Origin: Anaerolineales bacterium
Lineage (GTDB): Bacteria > Chloroflexota > Anaerolineae > Anaerolineales > UBA4823
NCBI GenBank assembly: GCA_020060465.1
Contig: JAGVAD010000024.1
Location: 1 to 64,000 of the forward strand
Direction: 5' to 3'
Length of the DNA: 64,000 nucleotides
Shown: in pieces, positions 1-7,197 of the stretch
Position numbering within the stretch: position 1 is the first letter of the stretch
How the letters are laid out: every line of letters begins with the position of its first letter
Made by a program: the position numbers and the translations under genes
Notes under the pieces: model-generated
Databases searched by the model: none
Seen by the model: only the letters and a program-made list of their open reading frames with translations
Told to the model about the DNA's origin: nothing

Positions 1-1
1 C

Positions 2-1882
2 GTCGTCACCACCGGCGTAGGGGCGCACGGCCGTGCGCCCGGTGGCAAAACCTACCGCCTGCCCACCGAAGCCGACCTGGCTGCCTACCGCGCCGCCGAA
101 CAGGCCCTGCAGGCCCAACGCGAACAACTGCGCGCCGCCTGGGGCATGGAACCCCTGCCGGATGAGCCGACACCTGAGGGCAAAGGGAGTGGCGCAGAAC
201 GCGCTTTCTCCGTAAGAAATTACGGCTTGGACACTTGGAGCGACCTGTTCAACCCGCGTCAGGCGCTGGCGCTGCTCACCTTTGCCGATGCCGTCCGCCG
301 CGCCCACGCCGAAATGCTCACCCAGGGCTATCCCGAAGACTTTGCCCGCGCCGTGGCGACGTATTTGGGAATTGCGGTGGATAATCTCTCTGAAAAAGAC
401 AATTTTTTGAGCAGATGGGCAAATACAAAGGAAACTGTAGCAGGGTCTTTTGGTAGACAAGCCTTGCCGATGCTTTGGGATTACGTCGAAATAAACCCTT
501 TGAGTGATTCAACAGGAGGATGGGCAGGTGCAACCGAATACAATTTGAGAATAATTGACCACTTGAGCCACATTCCTGCTGTACCAGGCGGGGAGCGCTC
601 TCACTCGGAGACTCCCCCCTCTCCCCTCGTGGGAGAGGGGGGCCGGGGGGGTGAGGGGGTGAGGGTCACCCACGCCTCCGCCACGCGCCTGCCCTATCCC
701 GACGGCTTCTTCGACACCATCCTCACCGACCCGCCCTACTACGACAACGTACCCTATTCCTACCTTTCCGACTTTTTCTACGTCTGGCTCAAGCGCACCG
801 TCGGACACCTCTACCCCGACCTGTTCAGCACGCCGCTCACGCCCAAGGCTGGCGAGATTGTCGCCTATTCCCAGGTCGAGGGCGGCTTCGAGGCGGGCAA
901 GCGCTTCTTCGAGGAGCAACTGGCTGCTGCCTTCCGCGAGAGCGCCCGCGTGCTCAAGCCAGGCGGCGCGGCGGTGGTGGTCTATGCCCACAAATCCACC
1001 GCCGGCTGGGAGACGGTCATCAACGCCCTGCTCGATTCCGGCCTGGTGACCAGCGCCGCCTGGCCGCTCAACACCGAAATGCAATCGCGCCTGCGCGCCA
1101 ATGAATCCGCCGCGCTGGCCTCGTCCATCTACATCGTCGTCCGCAAAGTGCCGCGCCAGCCCACCGGCTTCTACAACGACGTGCGCCAGGAATTGCAGCA
1201 ACACCTGAACGCCAAACTCCAGCGCCTGTGGGAAGAAGGCATCGGCGGGGCGGATTTCTTCATCGCCGCCATCGGCTCTGCCATCGAGGTCTTCGGCAAG
1301 TACGAGAAGGTGATGGATTACGAGGGCAACATCGTGCGCGCCGACCGCCTGCTGGAAGAAGTGCGCGCCATCGCCACCAATTACGCCGTCAGGCAAATTT
1401 TGCACAACGGCTTTGCATCTGAAATCACCCCGCTGGCGCGCTTCTACGTGCTGTGGCGCTGGAACTATGGCGAAGCGCTCGTCCCCTTCGACGAAGCCAA
1501 CAAACTGGCGCACTCCTGCGGGCTGGATTTGAGCCTGCAATTCGGCAAGGGCGGCTGCATCAAGAAGGAAAAGGAATTCGTCCGCCTGCTCGGTCCGCAA
1601 GCGCGCAAACTGGACGACCTGGACGAGCCGCGCGACCTGATAGACGTGCTGCACAAGTCGCTGCTGCTGTGGGAGAAAGGTCAGCGCGCCGAGATGGTCA
1701 AGGCGCTGGCGGAAAGCGGCTTTGGGCGCAGCGCAGCCTTCTACCGCGTGGCGCAAGCCATCTCCGAAACGCTGCCGCTGGAGAGCAAAGAAAAGAAACT
1801 GCTCGACGGCTTCCTGGCGGGGAGGGAACGCGTGCAGCAGGAAGTGGAGAAGGAAGGCAGACAGGGTAAGTTGTGGGAATGA
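2..1882 (+). CDS. DUF1156-type adenine-specific DNA methylase, 5' truncated by window edge
   Basis: The frame is open from base 2, so the listed ATG at 146 is internal and the N-terminus lies outside the window; 626 residues are visible. The first visible part reads GKTYRLPTEADLAAY, typical of large DUF1156/COG1743 methylases. A catalytic TDPPYYDN motif (N6-adenine or N4-cytosine amino-methyltransferase class) sits near visible residue 243, and the segment RVLKPGGAAVVVYAHKS follows as in the class-I MTase fold. The C-terminal third (HSCGLDLSLQFGKGG, LLLWEKGQRAEM) is the family's helical tail. The stop overlaps the next start in ATGA, so the gene is translationally coupled to a probable defence operon with DUF499. 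Two oddities: a low-GC patch at about 361-580 and an in-frame palindromic repeat at about 611-665. DUF1156 plus DUF499 is a recurring pair in predicted defence islands; the modified base is not known from this sequence. Confidence 0.85.
   Translation, partial: VVTTGVGAHGRAPGGKTYRLPTEADLAAYRAAEQALQAQREQLRAAWGMEPLPDEPTPEGKGSGAERAFSVRNYGLDTWSDLFNPRQALALLTFADAVRRAHAEMLTQGYPEDFARAVATYLGIAVDNLSEKDNFLSRWANTKETVAGSFGRQALPMLWDYVEINPLSDSTGGWAGATEYNLRIIDHLSHIPAVPGGERSHSETPPSPLVGEGGRGGEGVRVTHASATRLPYPDGFFDTILTDPPYYDNVPYSYLSDFFYVWLKRTVGHLYPDLFSTPLTPKAGEIVAYSQVEGGFEAGKRFFEEQLAAAFRESARVLKPGGAAVVVYAHKSTAGWETVINALLDSGLVTSAAWPLNTEMQSRLRANESAALASSIYIVVRKVPRQPTGFYNDVRQELQQHLNAKLQRLWEEGIGGADFFIAAIGSAIEVFGKYEKVMDYEGNIVRADRLLEEVRAIATNYAVRQILHNGFASEITPLARFYVLWRWNYGEALVPFDEANKLAHSCGLDLSLQFGKGGCIKKEKEFVRLLGPQARKLDDLDEPRDLIDVLHKSLLLWEKGQRAEMVKALAESGFGRSAAFYRVAQAISETLPLESKEKKLLDGFLAGRERVQQEVEKEGRQGKLWE
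611..665. repeat. GA/CT-rich palindromic repeat inserted in frame in the methylase
   Basis: The core is a perfect 12-bp inverted repeat, CCCCCCTCTCCC (614-625) and GGGAGAGGGGGG (631-642), with a 5-base loop, followed by a G-rich tail of GTGAGGG units. It is translated as PPSPLVGEGGRGGEGV, a composition alien to the methylase on either side. Similar GA/CT hairpins occur at 61611-61668 and 62652-62706 in intergenic DNA of this window. It looks like an intergenic repeat that landed in a tolerant linker between the variable middle part and the DPPY catalytic part without breaking the frame. Confidence 0.8.
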
Positions 1883-2505
1883 AGAGCAGAGATTTTTCTA
1901 ACTGGGACAATGTCAGCCTTGCGCCATCCCGCCATGGCGGCGACTGGACAGTTGCAGATTACAAAGCCATTGATTTCAACACTGAAGAAGGCTGGCAAAG
2001 GGCGATAGACATTTTCGAAGACCGCATCAGAAGCCGATTCTTGAATGTGGTTGCTGAGATTGAGGATATGCCTCATTCTGGCTTTGCAGTGATGGCGCTG
2101 GATTGCTTGCTGATTGAAACCCTGGAGCAGACCCGTCAAGGCGTTGCTGAAACGCCAAGCAGAATGGGTAAAAAATATTTCGTTGATTTTTTGACGAAAA
2201 CCGCTTTTCAATCCAGTTTTGTAAACGACATGGCACAGAGATTCTATAGGTGGATACGGTGCGGCATCTTACACCAGGCAGAAGTCAAAGGCAGTTCGAG
2301 AATTCGCACCGATTCCAACTTGCCGCTTGTTCAATTCTCTCCTGATGGGAATGGATTGATTATCAACAGGCGTAAGTTTCATCGCAAACTGGTATGCGTT
2401 TTCGAAGACTTTATAGATACTTTGCGAAACCCCGCCAACGACGTGGAGCGCAATAATTTTCGAAACAAAATGGATGCCATCTGTCACTACCAGAGAACGC
2501 CATGA
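1879..2505 (+). CDS. Uncharacterised 208-aa protein with a HEPN-like R-x4-H motif
   Basis: I do not recognise a named family. The ATG at 1879 overlaps the methylase stop (ATGA); the GTG at 1873 given by the ORF track would add two residues and is less likely. The protein is soluble and mostly helical, without signal or membrane segment. Near residue 127 it carries RCGILH within WIRCGILHQ, which fits the R-x4-6-H catalytic signature of HEPN ribonucleases, placed as usual at the start of a late helix. GC content is lower than in the methylase. The stop again overlaps the next start by 4 bases. In this setting it could be the RNase effector of the operon or an accessory subunit; this rests on one short motif and is inference. 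Confidence 0.75.
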   Translation: MKSRDFSNWDNVSLAPSRHGGDWTVADYKAIDFNTEEGWQRAIDIFEDRIRSRFLNVVAEIEDMPHSGFAVMALDCLLIETLEQTRQGVAETPSRMGKKYFVDFLTKTAFQSSFVNDMAQRFYRWIRCGILHQAEVKGSSRIRTDSNLPLVQFSPDGNGLIINRRKFHRKLVCVFEDFIDTLRNPANDVERNNFRNKMDAICHYQRTP

Positions 2506-2969
2506 GCATTTATTACTTTGCCTATGGATCGAATATGCTCAGCGAACGCATGGTTGAACGCATCCCTGAAGCAAAAATTGCAGGGATTGCTCGTCTGTAC
2601 GGCTGGGACCTTGTTTGGGACAAGATCAGCAAAGATGGATCGGGAAAAGCCAATTTGAGAGAAGAAAACGGGAAAGTGGTCTGGGGCGTGGTTTATATCA
2701 TTCCAAAGTCTAGAATGCCCGATTTAGACAAGGTAGAAGATGGCTATCAGCGCATCAAGGTGGAAGTTGAGTGCGACAAGAACGGCAAGCTTGCCGCCTA
2801 CACGTATGTTTCAGAGAAACGTGACGCAAACCTATTGCCTTATGATTGGTACAAAGACCTGGTTTTGAAAGGCGCAAAAGAGCATTCTCTGCCGTCCGCT
2901 TATATTGAAAAAATTGCCAGAATCGAATCGCAATCCGATAATCGTAAAGCAGCAGGAGAAACCCCATGA
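2502..2969 (+). CDS. Gamma-glutamylcyclotransferase-fold (GGCT/AIG2-like) protein
   Basis: The N-terminus YYFAYGSNM is the hallmark phosphate/substrate loop of the GGCT/AIG2 fold, and the later VWGVVYIIPKSRMPDLDKVEDGY block (strand, then the D-x-x-E catalytic region) matches the family; 155 residues is a normal length. Members cyclise gamma-glutamyl peptides or amines, and some act on small adducts in conflict systems. The start lies in an ATGA overlap with the upstream gene and the stop in an ATGA overlap with DUF499, so it is a fixed member of the operon rather than a bystander. Its substrate is unknown; in this context a role in removing or neutralising a modification or toxin activity is a guess. 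Confidence 0.85.
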   Translation: MSIYYFAYGSNMLSERMVERIPEAKIAGIARLYGWDLVWDKISKDGSGKANLREENGKVVWGVVYIIPKSRMPDLDKVEDGYQRIKVEVECDKNGKLAAYTYVSEKRDANLLPYDWYKDLVLKGAKEHSLPSAYIEKIARIESQSDNRKAAGETP

Positions 2970-5524
2970 CCGCTTTCCATACCATCGCCATCCCTCACGA
3001 TGACATCCTGCAGGGTCGCCTGACGATGGATGTCTTTGCTGCCGATTTGTGGGACGTGTTCAAGAATCGCGGCGCAGAAGAATATCGCAAAGCCGATCTG
3101 TTCTTCCAGAAGACTTACCAGACCGAGGGCTTGTCCACGCTCCTGGATGTAGTCGAAGCGCGGCTGAAGGGCAAGGGCGGCGACCCGGTTCTGCAAATTC
3201 AAACCCCGTTCGGCGGCGGCAAAACCCACGCCCTGATTGCCATGTATCACAAAGCGGCGGAGTGGGGCGCGCAGCGCGTCGTCATGGTCGGCACGGCGAT
3301 GAGTGCCAAAGATACCCTGTGGGGGATGCTCGAAGAACAATTGACGGGCCAGAGGGTGAAATTTGAGGGATTAACTTCTCCAGGTCGCACGGATGAATTC
3401 CGCGAACTGCTTTCTAACCGCGCGCCGCTCATCATCATGATAGACGAATTGCTGGAATATGTCACCAAGGCCGCAGGCGTCAGGGTGGCAGACAGCACGC
3501 TCGCCGCGCAGACGATTGCTTTCATGCAGGAAATCACTGAAGCCGTCAGCACCATTGACAAAGTTGTGCTGGTGGTCACGCTGCCCTCCAGCAGTCTGGA
3601 ACATTTCGACGAGCAGGCGGCGCGTCTCTTCCAACAACTGCAACGGGTTTCAGGGCGCGTCGAAAAGATATATACCCCGGTTCAAGAGCATGAGATTACC
3701 CAGGTCATTCGCCGCCGCTTGTTTGCCAGTGTGAAGCGAGAGGCTGTCCAAAAACAGATCGGCGAATTTATGGATTACGCAGTCCGTGAGAACCTCCTAC
3801 CCGCTGGCGTCGAGCCGTCGCAATACCGCGAACGCTTCGAAGCCTCCTACCCGTTCCTGCCCGACGTGGTGGATGTGCTGTACCAACGCTGGGGAAGTTT
3901 CTCCACCTTCCAGCGCACGCGCGGCGTCCTGCGCTTGCTTGCCCTGGTTGTCCATGCGCTGAAAAACAAAAACATCCCTTACATCTCGCTGGCTGATTTC
4001 GACCTTGCCAACCAGGAAATCCGCCGTGAGTTATTGAAGCACATCGGCCCAGAGTACGATGGCGTCATCGCCTCCGACATCACAGGCGCGGAGGCGGGCG
4101 CAAAACAGGTCAACAAAAGTTTGGGCAAGTCCTATCAGGGACTGCAACTGGGCGAGCGCGTCACCACCAGTATCTTCATGTACTCATTCTCCGGCGGCAC
4201 CGAGCGCGGGTTGACGCTTGCCGAAATCAAGCGCAATGCGACCACGTTGGAAAATCCAGCCAGCGCCGTCGCCGAAGTGGTGGAAGACCTCAAGGGCCGC
4301 CTGTTCTACATCCAGAACCAGGCAGGCAAATACTTCTTCTCGAATCAAATCAATCTCAACCGCATGTTGCTCATCCGCATGGAGAACATCCCCGACGAAG
4401 ATGTGACGCAAACCGAAGAGGCTTTGCTGCGCGCAAAGATACGAGGGGATCGTTTCAAGGTCTATATATGGCGTCATGAAAGTTCGGACATTGCGGATAC
4501 TCCCGATCTGAAACTGGTCATCCTGGACGAGAGGAACGAATCCCTAATGAGAAAGATGCTGGAGGAGAAGGGCGGCAGTCCACGCGTGCACCGTAACACA
4601 CTATTCTTTCTCGTTCCCCTGGCAAATGAACGTCCTGCGTTTTCCAACTTTGTGCGCAAGTCACTGGCTTATCGCACCATGGACAGCGACCCAACCCTGT
4701 CCCTGACGGCAGAGCAGCACAAGGAAATCAGAGACGGTTTGAAGAAGCTGGACAGCGATCTCGCAGAAGGCGTCAGGAGATTGTATCGTCAGATTTTCGT
4801 TCCCGACCGTAACGGTTGGAAGGAATTTGATCTGGGTATTCCCACTGTCGGCGAAGCTAGACCGCTCGATCAGGATGTATATGACCGACTGCGCTCCGAG
4901 GGCGAGATTTTGGAGAGAATTGTCGCGCTGGTCATTAAGGAAAAATACCTCAAGGGGCGGGATTACGTTTCAACCAATCAACTGTATCAAGCCAGTTTAA
5001 AGACGCCTGGCGAGCCTCGCGCTGTTTCCCAAAACGCCTGGGATGCTGGTATTGCAGAAGGGGTTCACCGCGGCATTTTTGGTTTGGGCGAGTTGATAGA
5101 TGGTCAACCGGTTTGCAGATACTTCAGAGAAGAATGCTCGCTCAGTTTCAGCGACAATGAAATACTCATCCAGGCTGAAATCTGCGAAGCGCAACGACGC
5201 GCCCAAGAGGGGCAGATTACATTTCCTCCTGGTCAAACTGTGACTGGTCAGCCTATGAGCGAAGCAGTTGCTCCCTCTATTGCGGTTACTCAACCGCCGT
5301 TCTTGTCCACTGCGCCTGTTACTGGGAAATACCAGCAACTTCACTTCAATTTCGTTGTGCCGAAAGGCAAAGTCTCCAGCCTGATGGGGGTGCTGAATTT
5401 CCTGCAAAGCCGCTACGACAGGGTAGAAATTTCATTGAACCTGGGTGATGGTCAACTTACCGAACAAGAATTCGAAGATAAGGTCAAAGAGGCGTTCAGA
5501 CAGATGGGGATTGAGATCGAATAG
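2966..5524 (+). CDS. DUF499-family AAA ATPase
   Basis: The 852-aa protein has a Walker A variant TPFGGGKTH at residues 80-88 and a Walker B LIIMIDELLEYV near 155-166, both typical of the DUF499 (COG1483) ATPases. The N-terminal PHDDILQGRLTMDVFAADLWDV segment is also characteristic of that family. The C-terminal half lacks recognisable catalytic motifs. There is no membrane segment. It is the last gene of the overlapping operon; the next gene starts 171 bases later. DUF499 proteins usually accompany DUF1156 methylases, often with helicases and nucleases, in defence islands; no helicase lies downstream here, so any nuclease or helicase partner must be upstream of the window or replaced by the small genes 1879-2969. 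Confidence 0.88.
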   Translation: MTAFHTIAIPHDDILQGRLTMDVFAADLWDVFKNRGAEEYRKADLFFQKTYQTEGLSTLLDVVEARLKGKGGDPVLQIQTPFGGGKTHALIAMYHKAAEWGAQRVVMVGTAMSAKDTLWGMLEEQLTGQRVKFEGLTSPGRTDEFRELLSNRAPLIIMIDELLEYVTKAAGVRVADSTLAAQTIAFMQEITEAVSTIDKVVLVVTLPSSSLEHFDEQAARLFQQLQRVSGRVEKIYTPVQEHEITQVIRRRLFASVKREAVQKQIGEFMDYAVRENLLPAGVEPSQYRERFEASYPFLPDVVDVLYQRWGSFSTFQRTRGVLRLLALVVHALKNKNIPYISLADFDLANQEIRRELLKHIGPEYDGVIASDITGAEAGAKQVNKSLGKSYQGLQLGERVTTSIFMYSFSGGTERGLTLAEIKRNATTLENPASAVAEVVEDLKGRLFYIQNQAGKYFFSNQINLNRMLLIRMENIPDEDVTQTEEALLRAKIRGDRFKVYIWRHESSDIADTPDLKLVILDERNESLMRKMLEEKGGSPRVHRNTLFFLVPLANERPAFSNFVRKSLAYRTMDSDPTLSLTAEQHKEIRDGLKKLDSDLAEGVRRLYRQIFVPDRNGWKEFDLGIPTVGEARPLDQDVYDRLRSEGEILERIVALVIKEKYLKGRDYVSTNQLYQASLKTPGEPRAVSQNAWDAGIAEGVHRGIFGLGELIDGQPVCRYFREECSLSFSDNEILIQAEICEAQRRAQEGQITFPPGQTVTGQPMSEAVAPSIAVTQPPFLSTAPVTGKYQQLHFNFVVPKGKVSSLMGVLNFLQSRYDRVEISLNLGDGQLTEQEFEDKVKEAFRQMGIEIE

Positions 5525-5695
5525 GGGTGGGATTTCACTTACACCAGGCATGAGCAATTGTTCCGCTTGACGAAGGGATCATGATAGCGCTGTAGTTTCA
5601 GACGCCATCTTTGTAACCTCTGGCGCGATTTCGCGTCCAATAAGGTGGTGGATTAATCCGCCGAGTCTGTTCAATCCAATTACGGGAGCATCCCT

Positions 5696-6223
5696 TTGAC
5701 CAAAACCGATTTCTTCGACAAACTGCTGCAAAACCCCCGCCCGGTGGTGGTAGATTTTTGGGCGCCATGGTGTGGACCCTGCCACGCAATTGAACCAATG
5801 CTCAAAAAGGCCAGCGCCAAATACGTCGGACGCGTGGACGTGTGGCGCATCAACGCCGACGAGCACCCCGAGCTGCTGCACCAACTGGGTATCTATGGCA
5901 TCCCCACGCTCATCAGCTTCCGCGGCGATCAGGAGGTCGCCCGCCAGACTGGCGTGACCTCTTCAGAGGCGTTGAGCGCCTTGTTTGAGTCCGCCCTGAG
6001 CGGAGAGAAGCCGCAGCCAGTTGGCATCAGTTTGTTCGACCGCTTGCTGCGGTTATCCACTGGCGCGGCGATCGTGCTGTTGGCTTATACGCGTGGATTG
6101 GAGGGGCTCTATCTGCTGCTGGCGGCGGTCGGCGGCCTGGTGATGTTCAGCGCCGTCCACGACCGTTGTCCAGTGTGGAAAGCGATCCAGGCCAGGTTAA
6201 AAAAGGATCGCCCGGCGGTATAA
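5696..6223 (+). CDS. Thioredoxin fused to a C-terminal membrane domain (DUF2892/YgaP-like)
   Basis: Residues 1-105 form a thioredoxin domain with the active site WCGPC in FWAPWCGPC and the cis-proline segment YGIPTLISF. Residues about 115-170 hold two hydrophobic segments (GAAIVLLAYTRGLEGLYLLLAAVGGLVMF) followed by DRCPVWKAI, which resembles the DUF2892/YgaP-type transmembrane unit with its C-P-x-[WY] motif. The start is a TTG with GGGAG seven bases upstream; no ATG is available. The protein would be a membrane-tethered dithiol-disulfide oxidoreductase with the thioredoxin part probably cytoplasmic, as no signal peptide precedes it. It stands alone between two accessory loci. Confidence 0.85.
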   Translation: MTKTDFFDKLLQNPRPVVVDFWAPWCGPCHAIEPMLKKASAKYVGRVDVWRINADEHPELLHQLGIYGIPTLISFRGDQEVARQTGVTSSEALSALFESALSGEKPQPVGISLFDRLLRLSTGAAIVLLAYTRGLEGLYLLLAAVGGLVMFSAVHDRCPVWKAIQARLKKDRPAV

Positions 6224-6244
6224 TTCCATGTTATAGTACGTGGC

Positions 6245-6475
6245 ATGGATACAGATATTCCGCGCTATATTGTCTGGAGCATAGACCACGTTGATCTCGA
6301 TGACCCGTTTCAGCGCCGCTGGTGGTTGCGCCAGGTATTAATGCACGGTCGCGCTGAAGACATCCAAAAGCTCGACTTCGACGAAATCGAAAGCGTGCTG
6401 GATCAACTACGCCTGCCTCCAGCGATTGATCGTCTCTGGCGTTCCTACTTCAACAATAAAAATGAGCGCCAATAA
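6245..6475 (+). CDS. Small antitoxin-like partner of the AbiEii nucleotidyltransferase (DUF6922-like)
   Basis: This 76-aa protein (PRYIVWSID...LDDPFQRRWWLRQVLMHG...EIESVLDQLRL) has the pattern of small proteins encoded directly before AbiEii-like nucleotidyltransferases: a Y-x-V-W-x-x-D start, an R-x-V-L-x-x-G helix and a C-terminal helix with a W-x-x-Y-F end. It overlaps the following gene by 14 bases, which argues for co-translation. By analogy with type IV AbiE systems it is the likely antitoxin or specificity partner. The family name is from memory and was not checked. Confidence 0.7.
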   Translation: MDTDIPRYIVWSIDHVDLDDPFQRRWWLRQVLMHGRAEDIQKLDFDEIESVLDQLRLPPAIDRLWRSYFNNKNERQ

Positions 6476-7154
6476 TACCCCGATCACCGGCAAAGGGTTG
6501 CTCACCTCAATTCAGCGCTCGTTCCTGACGCTGTTCTCTCAACTTCAAGATCAAAATCAATTTTATCTTACCGGTGGTACGGCCCTAGCCGAGTATTATC
6601 TTGGACACCGGCTTTCCTTTGATCTGGATTTTTTTACAGGCGTTGATGGATTAATCTTGCCGGCTTCCTATCAAATTGAGAAACGGGCTGAAGCACATGG
6701 ATTGCAAATCACAGTGACTCGTCGTTTTGCAACCTACGTCGAATTTCTTCTTAGCGATGAACAAGACAGCTTGAAAATTGACTTGGCGCTTGATTCTCCT
6801 TTCAGATTCGAACCTCCCGTTCCATCTACTGAAGGGATTTGGGTCAACAATTATCAAGACCTAATCATTGATAAACTTCTAGCCTATTACGGCAGAGCAG
6901 AACCGCGAGATGCAGTAGATCTCTATTTCATTCTTCAAAATAGTTCAATCGAAGCTTTGATAGAGAAAGCCAGGGCGAAGGATCCAGGTTTTGACCTGTA
7001 TTGGTTCGTAATCGCGTTGAATCGCAGCTCCGAATTCCCGGATGAGCTAGATCGTTGGCCAGTCAAAATGATCAGCGGCTTTGATCCGGTAAAATTAAAA
7101 GCAGACTTCCAAAAGCTGGCATTTCGCTTCATGGATCAGCTAAAGAAATCCTGA
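6462..7154 (+). CDS. Nucleotidyltransferase of the AbiEii/type IV toxin family
   Basis: FYLTGGTALAEYYLGHRLSFDLDFF contains the G-G-T-A-L and D-x-D metal-binding signature of AbiEii-like nucleotidyltransferases, and KIDLALDSPF supplies the third acidic strand. The region INNYQDLIIDKL...YYGRAEPRDAVDLYFIL is the conserved K-L-x-A-x-x-x-R-x-x-x-R-D-x-x-D-L block of this family. The ATG at 6462 is preferred over the upstream start in the ORF track (6426) because the family homology begins right after it and it overlaps the partner gene only slightly. Length is 230 aa. It would be the toxin, transferring nucleotides to an RNA or protein target; the module sits directly after the DUF499 locus, as toxin-antitoxin pairs often do in defence islands. 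Confidence 0.85.
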   Translation: MSANNTPITGKGLLTSIQRSFLTLFSQLQDQNQFYLTGGTALAEYYLGHRLSFDLDFFTGVDGLILPASYQIEKRAEAHGLQITVTRRFATYVEFLLSDEQDSLKIDLALDSPFRFEPPVPSTEGIWVNNYQDLIIDKLLAYYGRAEPRDAVDLYFILQNSSIEALIEKARAKDPGFDLYWFVIALNRSSEFPDELDRWPVKMISGFDPVKLKADFQKLAFRFMDQLKKS

Positions 7155-7197
7155 GGCAGCCGATCCATATTCTCATTCTTCGTGCATTGACTCCTCT

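Noticed and set aside
509-1756. 415-aa minus-strand ORF opposite the methylase
   Set aside because: It runs antisense to a gene with clear family motifs, has a His/Gln/Arg-rich composition typical of reverse-frame shadows, and shows no domain or ribosome site.
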